A program made the position numbers and the translations under genes. The notes beneath the pieces are model-generated. The model worked only from the letters and a program-made list of their open reading frames with translations. It did no database searches and was not told the DNA's origin. This document shows, in pieces, positions 11,505 through 20,852 of a stretch of 64,000 nt of DNA. Within the stretch, counting starts at the first letter, position 1; each line of letters begins with the position of its first letter. This stretch comes from Puniceibacterium sp. IMCC21224 (GTDB lineage: Bacteria; Pseudomonadota; Alphaproteobacteria; Rhodobacterales; Rhodobacteraceae), in contig NZ_LDPY01000001.1 of the NCBI RefSeq assembly GCF_001038505.1, forward strand, positions 124,001 to 188,000. The letters are read 5' to 3'.

Positions 11505-11556
11505 CGTATTCTCCTTTATAAGCGCCCAGTTGGATTTGGGCACGCCTGACTTTGCA

Positions 11557-11599
11557 GCACGCGCCCGGATGGGCCTCTGATCAAGAAATGGGCGCGTGC
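11557..11599. repeat. 10-bp inverted repeat overlapping the clpB promoter -10
   Basis: GCACGCGCCC at 11557-11566 is repeated inverted as GGGCGCGTGC at 11590-11599, 23 bases apart. The right arm overlaps the -10 element of the clpB heat-shock promoter. It could be an operator or an early leader hairpin; neither is established. Confidence 0.5.
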
Positions 11600-11614
11600 C
11601 CGCGCTGGTTCAAG
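11586..11614 (-). promoter_or_regulatory. Candidate sigma-32 (RpoH) promoter of clpB
   Basis: On the minus strand CTTGAA is followed after 16 bases by CCCATTT. This matches the classic heat-shock form CTTGAA-N13-17-CCCATNT. The -10 element ends about 80 bases before the clpB ATG. The match is read by eye; transcription from it is inferred. Confidence 0.7.
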
Positions 11615-11703
11615 TGATCTGCACCCACATTTCCCCGCCTGCCGCCCTCTTGACGTGGTTGGTTCCTGCCTGCATCACCACCGCATGTATCAAGGAGAGC
11701 ACA

Positions 11704-12417
11704 ATGACCCTGCGCGCAGATGACCGCCTGATTGTTGCGATGGATGTGCCCAACGCCCTCGCCGGGCTAAAGCTGGCCGAAACGCTGGGCGACAGCGTCT
11801 CGTTCTACAAGATCGGGTTGGGGATGCTGACCGGTGGCGGGCTTGCACTGGCGGATGAGCTGAAGCAGCAGCATGGCAAACGCATCTTTCTGGACATGAA
11901 GCTGTTCGACATCGGCGCGACGGTGGAACACGCGGTGCGGGGGCTGGCACAATTCGACCTTGATTTCCTGACCGTCCATGGCGATCCGCATGTGGTCCGC
12001 GCCGCCAAGGAAGGCGCGAGCGGCAAGGATCTCAAAATCCTCGCCGTCACAATCCTCACCTCACTTGACCGGGCTGATCTGGACGATTGCCTGATTCAGG
12101 CCGGTGACATCCCCGACCTGGTCACACAGCGCGCCGCCCGCGCGTTCGAGGCCGGTGCCGATGGCATCATCGCCTCACCCAATGAGGCCGCGTTGATCCG
12201 CGCTTTGCCGCAAGCGACGGGCAAACTGATCGTAACCCCCGGCGTGCGTCCCGCAGGCACGGACCACGGTGATCAGAAACGCATCGCGACCCCCAGCAGC
12301 GCCGTTGCCGATGGCGCGAACCATATCGTCGTTGGTCGTCCGGTTTGGCAGGCCGATGATCCGCGTGCTGCGGTTCAGGCGATTCTTGCGGAAATGGCCC
12401 TGGTGCCCCCGGCCTGA
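11704..12417 (+). CDS. pyrF: Orotidine 5'-phosphate decarboxylase
   Basis: A 237-residue TIM-barrel enzyme that converts OMP to UMP, the last step of pyrimidine synthesis. The catalytic DxKxxD segment is DMKLFD with Asp64, Lys66 and Asp69, and the phosphate-binding end VTPGVRP and VVGRPVWQADDP are present. The ATG at 11704 follows AAGGAGAG; the open frame extends upstream to 11596 but that part is unlike the family. It diverges from clpB, so the shared 199-base gap carries both promoters. Confidence 0.95.
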   Translation: MTLRADDRLIVAMDVPNALAGLKLAETLGDSVSFYKIGLGMLTGGGLALADELKQQHGKRIFLDMKLFDIGATVEHAVRGLAQFDLDFLTVHGDPHVVRAAKEGASGKDLKILAVTILTSLDRADLDDCLIQAGDIPDLVTQRAARAFEAGADGIIASPNEAALIRALPQATGKLIVTPGVRPAGTDHGDQKRIATPSSAVADGANHIVVGRPVWQADDPRAAVQAILAEMALVPPA

Positions 12418-12499
12418 TCACCCAGAACGCCGCGTGGGAACCTTTTGCCACGGCGCACGTTAACCATGCATCAACGGTCATCAAAGAGAGGACCAGAGC

Positions 12500-12808
12500 A
12501 TGGATAAGAACAAGACCCAAATCGGGAGCGTGTCCTACAACGCCGCGACCCAAAGCTTTGAGGCCCTTGTGACCTTTCACACGGATCAGGGGCGGGTGCG
12601 CGTGGCAAGCCAATATCCCGCGCCGCTGGCGACAGATTTCAGTGTCGCCGCCAACGGTCTGTGGAACGAAGCGCTGCGCCGTATCGACCTGCCCGGATCA
12701 CTTAGGGCACGGCTGCAATCCGAACGGATTGAGGCACGCCAGACAACGCGCACCATGTCCCGTCCGTCAGAATGGCTGCATCAGCTGTTCGGCCTGCGTT
12801 CCGCCTGA
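12500..12808 (+). CDS. Small conserved-looking protein of unknown function
   Basis: A 102-residue protein that I do not recognise. The N-terminal 45 residues (QIGSVSYNAATQSFEALVTF and following) look like a small beta-rich unit, then a basic alpha-helical tail ends in WLHQLFGLRSA. There is no signal peptide, membrane segment or metal motif. The start has GAGAGGA about 10 bases upstream. It stands alone 82 bases after pyrF and has its own terminator, which argues that it is a real gene. Coding composition agrees with its neighbours. Confidence 0.65.
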   Translation: MDKNKTQIGSVSYNAATQSFEALVTFHTDQGRVRVASQYPAPLATDFSVAANGLWNEALRRIDLPGSLRARLQSERIEARQTTRTMSRPSEWLHQLFGLRSA

Positions 12809-12909
12809 CCGCCACAAACTGACCGCCACAACCCAGTTTCCCGAGTAGACCGACTCCTGCCTGTCGGTTCTCAAGAGGCCTTTTCTGTCCCTCAGGTCTC
12901 TTTCCACTG

Positions 12910-12948
12910 ACCGGGGCCGGCACATCCCCGCCGCGCCCCGGTTTTTTT
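12910..12948 (+). terminator. Rho-independent terminator after the 12500-12808 gene
   Basis: ACCGGGGC and GCCCCGGT form a stem with a GC-rich interior, followed by a run of seven T on the plus strand. It borders the 3' end of the convergent Nudix gene. Confidence 0.75.
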
Positions 12949-13362
12949 CTATTTCTCAAGATATCGCCGCAGTTCGTCCTGAAAATGTGGGATCGCATCG
13001 TTTCGGGTCAGGAAATCGCCCGGCGGCATCAGCGACCAGCCGTCACCTTCATCACCAAAAACCACTTCGGATTCCCGCCCGGCATCCTGATGCGCAGCAA
13101 AAAACCAGTTGCGTCGACCATTTCGCCACGCTTCGTGACGCCAGATCAGCGCCTGTTCCGGTACGATCAACCCCACCTCTTCGCGGGTTTCGCGCAGCGC
13201 ACATTCAGCCGCAGTTTCATCGCCCTCGCGCCCACCGCCAGGAAAATCCAGATATCCCGGCCAGGTGATCCCCGGCGTATGGTCCCGCCGGATCACCAAT
13301 AGCGACCCGCCCAGAAACAACATCAGCTTGGCGCCGACAAAAATCCCGTCACTCTGGGTCAT
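12949..13362 (-). CDS. Nudix hydrolase
   Basis: A 137-residue Nudix-family hydrolase. The Nudix box reads GGREGDETAAECALRETREEVG, which fits GX5EX7REUXEEXGU and supplies the Mg-binding glutamates. Such enzymes cleave nucleoside diphosphates linked to another moiety, for example oxidised dNTPs or NADH. The preceding FPGGG and a late WSLMPPGDFL do not fix the substrate. It is read toward the pyrF side and starts 66 bases from dinB on the opposite strand, so the pair may share a promoter region. MutT-like sanitation is a guess only. Confidence 0.88.
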   Translation of the reverse strand: MTQSDGIFVGAKLMLFLGGSLLVIRRDHTPGITWPGYLDFPGGGREGDETAAECALRETREEVGLIVPEQALIWRHEAWRNGRRNWFFAAHQDAGRESEVVFGDEGDGWSLMPPGDFLTRNDAIPHFQDELRRYLEK

Positions 13363-13428
13363 GGCCTGCCTTTCGTGCCTGCGCTATACTGGACACAGAT
13401 AATCACTCATCCCGGAATGACGAGAGAG

Positions 13429-14682
13429 ATGCCTGCGCTTTGTCGCGATTGCCTGACCCGGTTCGACAGCGGCCCACGCTGCCCGGTCTGCCGAAGCCCG
13501 CGTGTTGTGGCCCATGCGGAGCTGTGGGATCTGTCCATCGCGCATATGGATTGCGACGCATTCTACGCCTCGGTCGAAAAACGCGACAACCCGGAACTGG
13601 CCGACAAACCGGTGATCATCGGCGGCGGGCGGCGCGGTGTCGTCTCTACCGCCTGCTATATCGCGCGCATTCGCGGTGTGCGATCCGCCATGCCGATGTT
13701 CAAGGCGCTGGCCCTGTGCCCCGACGCGGTGATCGTCAAACCCCGCATGCAGGCCTATGTCGACGCATCCCGCGCCATTCGTGCGCTGATGGAGGAGTTG
13801 ACCCCCGCCATCGAACCGCTATCGCTGGACGAGGCGTTTCTGGATCTGCGTGGTACCGCGCGACTGCACGGCGCGCCGCCTGCGGTCATTCTGGCACGGC
13901 TGATCCGCCGGATGCGCGACGAGTTGGGGCTGACTGGCTCAATCGGGCTGTCGCACAACAAATTTCTGGCCAAGATCGCCTCGGATCTCGATAAGCCGCA
14001 CGGCTTTTCCGTCATCGGCGAGTCCGAAACCGAAGCGTTTTTGCGCCCCAAACCGGTCCGTCTGATCTGGGGTGTGGGCACGTCGGGCCAGGAGTCTCTG
14101 GAACGGGCCGGCATCCGCACCTTTGACGATCTTTTGCGCTGGGACCGGCGCGATCTCGCCGCCCGGTTCGGGTCGATGGGGGATCGGTTGTGGCATTTGG
14201 CGCGCGGCATCGACATGCGCCGCGTGTCCCGTGACCGCCCGATGAAGTCGATATCAAACGAGACCACCTTTCACGAGGATACCGCCAACCCGGATCTGCT
14301 GGACGGGCACCTCTGGCGGATGTGCGAAAAGGTTTCGGACCGGGCCAAGGCCAAGGATCTGGCTGGCCGGGTTGTGACCTTGAAACTGAAACGTGCCAAT
14401 TTCGCACTGATCTCGCGCCGGATTGCCCTGCACGACGCGACACAGATGGCTGACCGGATATATCGCACGGCACGCGGGCTATTCGATCAGGTGGGGGATC
14501 AGGGGCCGTACCGGCTATTGGGGGCCGGCCTGTCGGACCTGCGCCCGGCTCAGGACGGCGATCTTAGCACCGATCTGCTCGACCCCGGTGCCGCGCGACG
14601 CGCCGGGGCCGAACGCGCAACGGATGCCATCCGCGGCCGTTTCGGTGCTGATGCGATCCTCAAAGGGCGCGCACTGCGCTAA
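13429..14682 (+). CDS. dinB: DNA polymerase IV (DinB) with N-terminal zinc-ribbon-like segment
   Basis: A 417-residue Y-family translesion polymerase. The catalytic acidic motifs AHMDCDAFYASVEKR and SLDEAFLDLRG are intact and the steric-gate region is normal. Before the polymerase core is about 40 residues with two CxxC pairs, CRDC and CPVC, spaced like a small zinc ribbon; this extension is common in roseobacterial DinB but absent from E. coli DinB. The start is uncertain: ATG at 13429 gives MPALCRDC, and an in-frame ATG at 13417 would add four residues. The C-terminal little-finger region is complete. Confidence 0.92.
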   Translation: MPALCRDCLTRFDSGPRCPVCRSPRVVAHAELWDLSIAHMDCDAFYASVEKRDNPELADKPVIIGGGRRGVVSTACYIARIRGVRSAMPMFKALALCPDAVIVKPRMQAYVDASRAIRALMEELTPAIEPLSLDEAFLDLRGTARLHGAPPAVILARLIRRMRDELGLTGSIGLSHNKFLAKIASDLDKPHGFSVIGESETEAFLRPKPVRLIWGVGTSGQESLERAGIRTFDDLLRWDRRDLAARFGSMGDRLWHLARGIDMRRVSRDRPMKSISNETTFHEDTANPDLLDGHLWRMCEKVSDRAKAKDLAGRVVTLKLKRANFALISRRIALHDATQMADRIYRTARGLFDQVGDQGPYRLLGAGLSDLRPAQDGDLSTDLLDPGAARRAGAERATDAIRGRFGADAILKGRALR

Positions 14683-14744
14683 GGCTCGGGTGACGTTTCG
14701 CGGATTTCGCATGTCCGCGACGGGCCCTCAGTTCACAGGGGTGA

Positions 14745-14780
14745 CACGGAAAACGGGTCCAGGTGGGCCCGTTTCCTGTG
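14745..14780. terminator. Bidirectional hairpin between dinB and lpdA
   Basis: A 16-base imperfect inverted repeat (arms 14745-14760 and 14765-14780, loop AGGT) lies between two convergent genes. TTTCC follows on the plus strand and TTTTCC on the minus strand, so it can serve both dinB and the pyruvate dehydrogenase operon. Confidence 0.7.
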
Positions 14781-14807
14781 CGTTGCGATTGCGAAGAGAC
14801 GCCCGCG

Positions 14808-16547
14808 TCAGTGCTTTTTCTTCTTGGGCGGCATCAGATCGGTGATCGTGCCCTCGAACATCTCGGCGGCAAAGTTCACGGTCTCCGACAAGGTCGGGTG
14901 CGGGTGGATGGTGTGGCCCAGATCGACCGCGTCCGCGCCCATTTCGATGGCCAGCGCGACCTCGGCGATCAGATCGCCCGCGTTGGTACCGACAATCGAG
15001 GCGCCGATCACGCGCTGATCCTCGGGATCGAACAGCAGCTTGGTGATGCCCTCGCTGCGGCCATTTGCCAGCGACCGCCCCGATGCAGCCCAAGGGAACA
15101 CGCCCTTTTCATAGGGAATGCCCTTGGCCTTGGCTTCGGTTTCGGTGACGCCGACCCAGGCTACCTCGGGGTCGGTATAGGCGACCGACGGGATGACCTT
15201 GGCGTCAAAGGCGCGCTTTTCGCCCGCAGCCACTTCGGCGGCAACCTTGCCTTCGTGGACCGCCTTGTGCGCCAGCATCGGCTGACCCACCACGTCGCCG
15301 ATGGCAAAGATATGCGCCACGCCGGTGCGCTGCTGGTGATCTACGGCGATAAAGCCGCGATCGTCCACCGCCACACCCGCCGCTTCGGCATCAATCATCT
15401 TGCCGTTGGGTTTGCGGCCCACGGCCACCAGCACCTTGTCAAAGGTGTCGGTGGTCTCTGCGCCTTTGTCATCTTCGAAGGTGACCTTGAGCCCACCTTT
15501 GAGCGCCTCGACATTCTTGACCTTGGTCTTGAGCAGGATGTTTTCGTACCGCCCCTCGATCCGCTTGTGCAGCGGCTTGACCATGTCCTTGTCAGCGCCG
15601 GGCATCAGCTGGTCCATGAATTCGACCACCGTGACCTTGGACCCCAGAGCATCATAGACGCAGGCCATTTCCAGACCGATAATGCCGCCGCCCAGAACCA
15701 GCAGCCGTTTCGGCACATCCTTCAGTTCCAGCGCGCCGGTGCTGTCGATCACCCGGTCGTCGTCCTGCGGAATGAACGGAAGGCTGACCGGTTCGGATCC
15801 AGCGGCGATGATGCACTGGTCAAAGCTGACCTTGGTCACGCCGTCGTCGCCTTCGACCGAAATCATGTTTGGCCCGGTAAAGCGGCCATAGCCGGTCACG
15901 ACCTTGATCTTGCGGGCCTTGCTCAGACCATCCAGACCGCCGGTCAGCTGGGTGACAACGCCGTTCTTGAAATCGCGCAGCGCATCCAGATCGACCTTTG
16001 GCTTGCCAAAGCTGACGCCGTGGCTCTTCATCTCTTCGGCTTCGGTAATGACCTTGGCGACATGCAGCAGCGCCTTGGAGGGGATGCAGCCGACGTTCAG
16101 GCAAACGCCGCCCAGAACGGGGTACTTTTCGATCAGGATGACCGATTTGCCCAGATCCGCAGCGCGGAACGCCGCCGTGTAGCCGCCGGGGCCAGACCCC
16201 AGAACGACCACCTCGGCATGGACATCGCCTTTGCCCGTGGCCGTGCCGGACGCTGCCACGGATTTTGGAGCCTCTTTTGGAGCCTCTTCCTTGGCAGCGG
16301 CTGGGGCATCACTTGCCTCTGCGCCTTCAAATACCATGATGACCGATCCCTCGGACACCTTGTCGCCCTCTTTCACCTTGATCTCTGTCACCTTACCTGC
16401 GGCGGGCGACGGGACCTCCAGCGTCGCCTTGTCCGACTCCAACTCGATCAGGGCGTCTTCCTTGGCGACCGTATCACCGACAGCCACCAGAATGCTGAGG
16501 ACCGGCACATCCTTGAAATCCCCAATGTCGGGTACCTTGATATCCAT
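14808..16547 (-). CDS. lpdA: Dihydrolipoyl dehydrogenase (PDH E3) with N-terminal lipoyl domain
   Basis: A 579-residue E3 flavoprotein that reoxidises dihydrolipoamide and reduces NAD+. Residues 1-75 are a lipoyl domain with the lipoylated lysine in [10 protein letters not shown] (Lys40), then an Ala/Glu-rich linker to about residue 115, then the FAD Rossmann motif [14 protein letters not shown], the redox disulfide in [18 protein letters not shown], the NAD-binding [10 protein letters not shown], and the C-terminal HAHPTL-type segment [11 protein letters not shown]. The ATG at 16547 gives the lipoyl start [11 protein letters not shown]; an upstream TTG was rejected. It is the last gene of aceE-aceF-lpdA, 13 bases after aceF. 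Lipoyl-bearing E3 is best known from betaproteobacteria. Confidence 0.95.
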   Translation of the reverse strand: MDIKVPDIGDFKDVPVLSILVAVGDTVAKEDALIELESDKATLEVPSPAAGKVTEIKVKEGDKVSEGSVIMVFEGAEASDAPAAAKEEAPKEAPKSVAASGTATGKGDVHAEVVVLGSGPGGYTAAFRAADLGKSVILIEKYPVLGGVCLNVGCIPSKALLHVAKVITEAEEMKSHGVSFGKPKVDLDALRDFKNGVVTQLTGGLDGLSKARKIKVVTGYGRFTGPNMISVEGDDGVTKVSFDQCIIAAGSEPVSLPFIPQDDDRVIDSTGALELKDVPKRLLVLGGGIIGLEMACVYDALGSKVTVVEFMDQLMPGADKDMVKPLHKRIEGRYENILLKTKVKNVEALKGGLKVTFEDDKGAETTDTFDKVLVAVGRKPNGKMIDAEAAGVAVDDRGFIAVDHQQRTGVAHIFAIGDVVGQPMLAHKAVHEGKVAAEVAAGEKRAFDAKVIPSVAYTDPEVAWVGVTETEAKAKGIPYEKGVFPWAASGRSLANGRSEGITKLLFDPEDQRVIGASIVGTNAGDLIAEVALAIEMGADAVDLGHTIHPHPTLSETVNFAAEMFEGTITDLMPPKKKKH

Positions 16548-16560
16548 TCTCAAAGCCCCC

Positions 16561-17820
16561 TTACAACATCAGCCGCCGGGCATCGCCCAGCAGGTATTTC
16601 AGATGCGCGGCAAAGCGTGCCGCCAGCGCGCCGTCGATTGCGCGGTGGTCATAAGACAGCGACATTGGCAGCATGTTGCGCGGCACAAATTCCGTGCCGT
16701 TCCAGACCGGCGCCATCTTGGACCGGGTCAGGCCCAGGATCGCCACTTCGGGCGCGTTGACGATGGGGGTAAACGACGTGCCCCCGATTCCGCCCAGCGA
16801 CGAAATGGTGAACGTGGCACCCTGCATGTCAGGGCCTTTCAGCGCACCGTCGCGGGCCTTTTTCGACAGTTCCTGCAAGTCCATGGAAATCTCGACGATG
16901 CCCTTGCGGTCCGCATCCTTGATCACCGGCACCATCAGACCGTTCGGCGTGTCCGCCGCAAAGCCGATGTTATAGTAATCCTTCTTGATCAGCTTGTCGC
17001 CATCAGGGTGCAGTGAGCTGTTGAATTCCCAGTGCTTTTTCAGTGCCGACACCGACGCCTTGACCAGGAACGACAGCAGCGTGACGCGGTAGCCTTCGTT
17101 CTTGGCCTCCGTGTCCAGCTCCTTGCGGTACTTGTCGAGGTCGGTGATATCCGCCTCTTCGTTGTGGGTCACATGCGGGATGTTCAGCCAGGACCGGTGC
17201 AGCGCCGGGCCTGACAGTTTCTTGATCCGGGCCATTTCTACATCTTCGACCCGACCGAATTTGCTGAAATCCACCACCGGGATCGGCGGGATACCCATGC
17301 CGCCCTGCGCCGTAGCCGCCGCAGCGGGGGCAGCCGTAGATTTCAGCGCCTTCATTACGTCTTCGCGCAGGATCCGGCCCTTGCGGCCCGAACCATTGAC
17401 CTTGTTCAGGTCCACATCGACGTTGCGCGCAAAAGCCCGCACTGACGGTGACGCATGCACCTTAGAAAATCCTGCATCCGTGAGCGGTGCCGACGTCGCC
17501 GCAGCGGGGGCAGCGGCAGGTGCCTCCTTTGTCTCTTTCGGCGGCTCGGCTTTTGAATCTTCCTTGGCGGGGGCAGCAGCTTCACCGCTTTCCTCGACCA
17601 GCATGATCAGGCTGCCCTCGGACACCTTGTCACCTTCGGACACTTTGATCTCTTTGATCACACCGGCCTTGGGCGATGGCACTTCGAGCGTTGCCTTGTC
17701 TGATTCCAGCTCGATCAGCGCATCCTCGACGGCCACGGTGTCACCCACCGACACCAGGATTGTGACAATCGGCACGTCTTTGAAATCGCCGATATCCGGA
17801 ACTTTTACTTCAGTCGTCAT
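16561..17820 (-). CDS. aceF: Pyruvate dehydrogenase E2, dihydrolipoamide acetyltransferase
   Basis: A 419-residue E2. It has one lipoyl domain (residues 1-77, lipoyl lysine Lys42 in [10 protein letters not shown]), an Ala/Pro/Glu-rich linker, a peripheral subunit-binding domain around [19 protein letters not shown], and the acetyltransferase core ending with the catalytic DHRAIDG. E. coli AceF has three lipoyl domains; here there is one on E2 and one on E3. Start ATG at 17820 was chosen for the lipoyl N-terminus and for the GGAG site before it. It transfers the acetyl group from E1 to CoA. It is 25 bases downstream of aceE. Confidence 0.95.
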   Translation of the reverse strand: MTTEVKVPDIGDFKDVPIVTILVSVGDTVAVEDALIELESDKATLEVPSPKAGVIKEIKVSEGDKVSEGSLIMLVEESGEAAAPAKEDSKAEPPKETKEAPAAAPAAATSAPLTDAGFSKVHASPSVRAFARNVDVDLNKVNGSGRKGRILREDVMKALKSTAAPAAAATAQGGMGIPPIPVVDFSKFGRVEDVEMARIKKLSGPALHRSWLNIPHVTHNEEADITDLDKYRKELDTEAKNEGYRVTLLSFLVKASVSALKKHWEFNSSLHPDGDKLIKKDYYNIGFAADTPNGLMVPVIKDADRKGIVEISMDLQELSKKARDGALKGPDMQGATFTISSLGGIGGTSFTPIVNAPEVAILGLTRSKMAPVWNGTEFVPRNMLPMSLSYDHRAIDGALAARFAAHLKYLLGDARRLML

Positions 17821-17845
17821 TGTCGTTTTCTCCTCGTTCCGTCGC

Positions 17846-20503
17846 TCAGACCAGGCGCGGGTTCGGCTTGCCGCCGTCGATTTCATATTTGCTCAGCGCG
17901 CTTTGCAGATCCTTTTCGGACACTGCCCCCTCGCGATAGAGATCAACCATGGCCGCCGCCGCGATGTGATTTGCGTCCACCTCAAAGAACCGTCGCAGGT
18001 TCACCCGGCTGTCCGACCGTCCGAACCCGTCCGTCCCGAGCACAGTGAATCGGTTTGGCACATAGCTGCGGATCTGTTCGGCGTAGTTCTTCATATAGTC
18101 GGTGGCAGCGATGATCGGTCCGCTGACCCCTTCGAGCGTCTGAGTGACATACGGCACCTTTTCTGCGGCAAACGGGTTCAGCCGGTTTTGCCGTGCACAA
18201 TCCTGCCCGTCGCGGGCCAGCTCGTTAAAGCTGGTCGCCGACCAGATATCAGACGTGACGCCGAAATCGTCCTTGAGCAACTTGGCCGCCTTGATCGCCT
18301 GAACCAGGATCGTGCCCGATCCCATCAGGTTCACGTGACGCTTGGCCGGTTTTGCGGTCTTGGACATCCGGTATAGGCCCTTGATGATGCCCTCTTCGGA
18401 CCCCATCGGCATTTCCGGGTGGCTGTAGTTTTCGTTCATCAGGGTCAGATAGAAATACACATCCTCCTGATCGATGAACATCCGCTGAAGCCCGTGGCGC
18501 ACAATGACCGCCACTTCGTAGCTGAAGGTCGGGTCGTAGCTGATGCAGTTCGGAATGGTACCGGCAAGGATATGGCTGTGCCCGTCCTCGTGCTGCAACC
18601 CTTCGCCGTTCAGCGTCGTGCGTCCCGCCGTGCCGCCCAGCATAAAGCCGCGCGCCCGGCTGTCGCCCGCCGCCCAGGCCAGATCACCGATCCGCTGGAA
18701 CCCGAACATCGAATAATAGATGTAGAACGGGATCATCGGCACGCCGTGGGTGGAATAGGACGTCGCCGCCGCGATCCAGTCGGCCATGGCACCGGCCTCG
18801 TTGATGCCTTCCTGCAGAACCTGACCGTCCTTGCTCTCTTTATAGAACATCATCTGGTCGGCGTCTTGCGGGGTATAGTTCTGACCCAGCGGATTATAGA
18901 TACCCACCGACCGGAACAGTCCTTCCATGCCAAAGGTGCGGGATTCGTCCGGCACGATCGGCACGACATTTTTGCCGATCTTCTTGTCACGCAGCAGCGT
19001 GGTGAGGATACGAACAAACGCCATCGTGGTCGAGATTTCACGCTCGCCGGTCGATTCCAGCTGACTTTTGAACGCGGACAGCGCCGGGATCTCAAGCTTG
19101 GGCGCGTCACGCCAGTCGCGTTTCGGGAACGCCCCGCCCAATTCGCGGCGGCGCTCGGTCAAATAGGCCTTTTGCGCATTGTTGAGGCTGACCAGAGGCG
19201 CGTTCGGCAGATCCTCGTCCGAGACGGGCACCTGAAACCGATCGCGCATGGCGCGCAACTGTTCTGTCGCCATCTTTTTCTGCTGATGCGTGGTGTTCTG
19301 GCCTTCGCCGGCCGTGCCCATGCCGTAGCCCTTGACCGTCTTGACCAAAAGACAGGTCGGCTGGCCCTTGGTCTCGGTCGCGCGCTTGAACGCGGTATAG
19401 ACCTTTTTCGGATCGTGCCCGCCGCGCCGCAGCGACCAGATCTGATCGTCCGTCCAGTCTTCGACCAGCGCCGCTGTCTCGGGGTATTTGCCAAAGAAAT
19501 GCTCGCGGATATAGGCGCCGTCCTTGGACTTGAATGTCTGATAATCGCCGTCCACTGTTTCGTCCATCAACTGCCGCAGCTTGCCAGAGATGTCTTTTTC
19601 CAGCAGCTGATCCCAGCCTTTGCCCCAGAGCAGCTTGATCACGTTCCAGCCAGAGCCGCGGAAGTTGCCCTCGAGTTCCTGGACGATCTTGCCGTTCCCA
19701 CGCACCGGCCCGTCAAGACGCTGAAGGTTGCAGTTCACAACAAAGATCAGGTTGTCCAACCCCTCACGCGCGGCAAGGCTGATTGCCCCCAGACTTTCGG
19801 GTTCGTCCATTTCACCGTCGCCAAGGAACACCCAAACCTTGCGGTCTGCGGCGTCGATCAGGCCACGGTTGTGCATATATTTCATGAACCGCGCCTGGTA
19901 GATCGCCATCAGCGGCCCCAGACCCATCGAAACCGTCGGGAACTGCCAATAATCCGGCATCAGCCACGGGTGCGGATATGAGCTGAGGCCATTGCCGCTG
20001 ACTTCTGAGCGGAACATTTCCATCTGCTCTGCCGTCAGGCGCCCTTCCATGAACGATCGGGCATAGATACCAGGCACGACATGGCCCTGAAAGAACACCA
20101 GATCGCCGCCATGAATGGCCGATTTGGAGCGCCAGAAATGGTTCAGACCAACATCATACATGCAAGCGGACGAGGCAAAGCTGGCAATGTGCCCGCCGTA
20201 TTCGCTGCTTTCCTTATTGCGACGAACAACCGTCGCCATGGCATTCCAGCGGTTGATCGTGCGGATTCGCCATTCCATTTCCGTATCGCCCGGGATCTCC
20301 AGCTCATCATCAGGCGAGATCGTGTTCTGATACGGCGTGGTAGCGGAAAACGGCAGGTTGGCACCAGCGGCACGCGCCTGCTGCACGGCCTTGTCCAGCA
20401 GGAAATGCGCGCGATTGGCGCCATCCCGTTGAATGACATCCTCGATCGCCTCCTGCCATTCCTGCGATTCTACCGGATCAATGTCTTGTCGACTGTCGGT
20501 CAT
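17846..20503 (-). CDS. aceE: Pyruvate dehydrogenase E1, homodimeric type
   Basis: An 885-residue thiamine-diphosphate enzyme of the single-chain AceE type, not the alpha/beta heterotetramer. The ThDP-binding segment runs from GDGEMDEPESLGAISLA to NCNLQRLDGPVRGNGKI. It decarboxylates pyruvate and passes the acetyl group to lipoyl-E2. The ATG at 20503 gives MTDSRQDIDPVESQEW, the usual AceE start. First gene of the operon, followed by aceF and lpdA, so the three PDH subunits are co-transcribed. Two GTTTA-N4-TAAAC palindromes lie upstream and may be its control sites. Confidence 0.96.
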   Translation of the reverse strand: MTDSRQDIDPVESQEWQEAIEDVIQRDGANRAHFLLDKAVQQARAAGANLPFSATTPYQNTISPDDELEIPGDTEMEWRIRTINRWNAMATVVRRNKESSEYGGHIASFASSACMYDVGLNHFWRSKSAIHGGDLVFFQGHVVPGIYARSFMEGRLTAEQMEMFRSEVSGNGLSSYPHPWLMPDYWQFPTVSMGLGPLMAIYQARFMKYMHNRGLIDAADRKVWVFLGDGEMDEPESLGAISLAAREGLDNLIFVVNCNLQRLDGPVRGNGKIVQELEGNFRGSGWNVIKLLWGKGWDQLLEKDISGKLRQLMDETVDGDYQTFKSKDGAYIREHFFGKYPETAALVEDWTDDQIWSLRRGGHDPKKVYTAFKRATETKGQPTCLLVKTVKGYGMGTAGEGQNTTHQQKKMATEQLRAMRDRFQVPVSDEDLPNAPLVSLNNAQKAYLTERRRELGGAFPKRDWRDAPKLEIPALSAFKSQLESTGEREISTTMAFVRILTTLLRDKKIGKNVVPIVPDESRTFGMEGLFRSVGIYNPLGQNYTPQDADQMMFYKESKDGQVLQEGINEAGAMADWIAAATSYSTHGVPMIPFYIYYSMFGFQRIGDLAWAAGDSRARGFMLGGTAGRTTLNGEGLQHEDGHSHILAGTIPNCISYDPTFSYEVAVIVRHGLQRMFIDQEDVYFYLTLMNENYSHPEMPMGSEEGIIKGLYRMSKTAKPAKRHVNLMGSGTILVQAIKAAKLLKDDFGVTSDIWSATSFNELARDGQDCARQNRLNPFAAEKVPYVTQTLEGVSGPIIAATDYMKNYAEQIRSYVPNRFTVLGTDGFGRSDSRVNLRRFFEVDANHIAAAAMVDLYREGAVSEKDLQSALSKYEIDGGKPNPRLV

Positions 20504-20557
20504 GTGTCCTCTTCCCTTGATAGCGCGGACGCCCAAAACTGGCGGGCGGCGAATTTA

Positions 20558-20571
20558 GTTTAACTGTAAAC
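20558..20571. promoter_or_regulatory. Palindrome GTTTA-ACTG-TAAAC, proximal candidate operator of aceE
   Basis: A perfect 5-base inverted repeat with a 4-base spacer, 55 bases upstream of the aceE start. A second copy with the same arms and spacer lies 160 bases further upstream. The gap 20504-20852 holds no gene and appears to be the aceE control region plus the 3' flank of rmuC. The binding protein is unknown. Confidence 0.45.
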
Positions 20572-20715
20572 CATTTTGCATTTCATCTACCAGCAACCGC
20601 TCTGGATTGCGCGGTGCGGGTTCCGCATTCGGGTAGCACAGCGAATGACGCTGCGGCAGATCAACCGGCGCATAACGTCCATGCGCATGATGCATGGCAC
20701 ATCGCACGGGTACAA

Positions 20716-20733
20716 TTGTTTAAGGCTAAACAA
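20716..20733. promoter_or_regulatory. Palindrome TTGTTTA-AGGC-TAAACAA, distal candidate operator of aceE
   Basis: Seven-base arms around a 4-base spacer, containing the same GTTTA-N4-TAAAC core as the site at 20558. Two matched palindromes in one promoter region point to a dimeric regulator of pyruvate dehydrogenase; this is inference. Confidence 0.5.
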
Positions 20734-20852
20734 AAGCAACTCCCCCTTGGTCGCGTATCGCGACTCTGTCGTTAAACCCAACAGACCACGGGTTGTCCCT
20801 GAAATGCAAGCAAAGCCCGCAATACCAACTTTAGGCCCAGCCCCGTCAGCCG

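Noticed and set aside
14763..16760. Long plus-strand frame opposite lpdA
   Set aside because: It is antisense to a fully conserved dihydrolipoyl dehydrogenase and shows no protein-family features.
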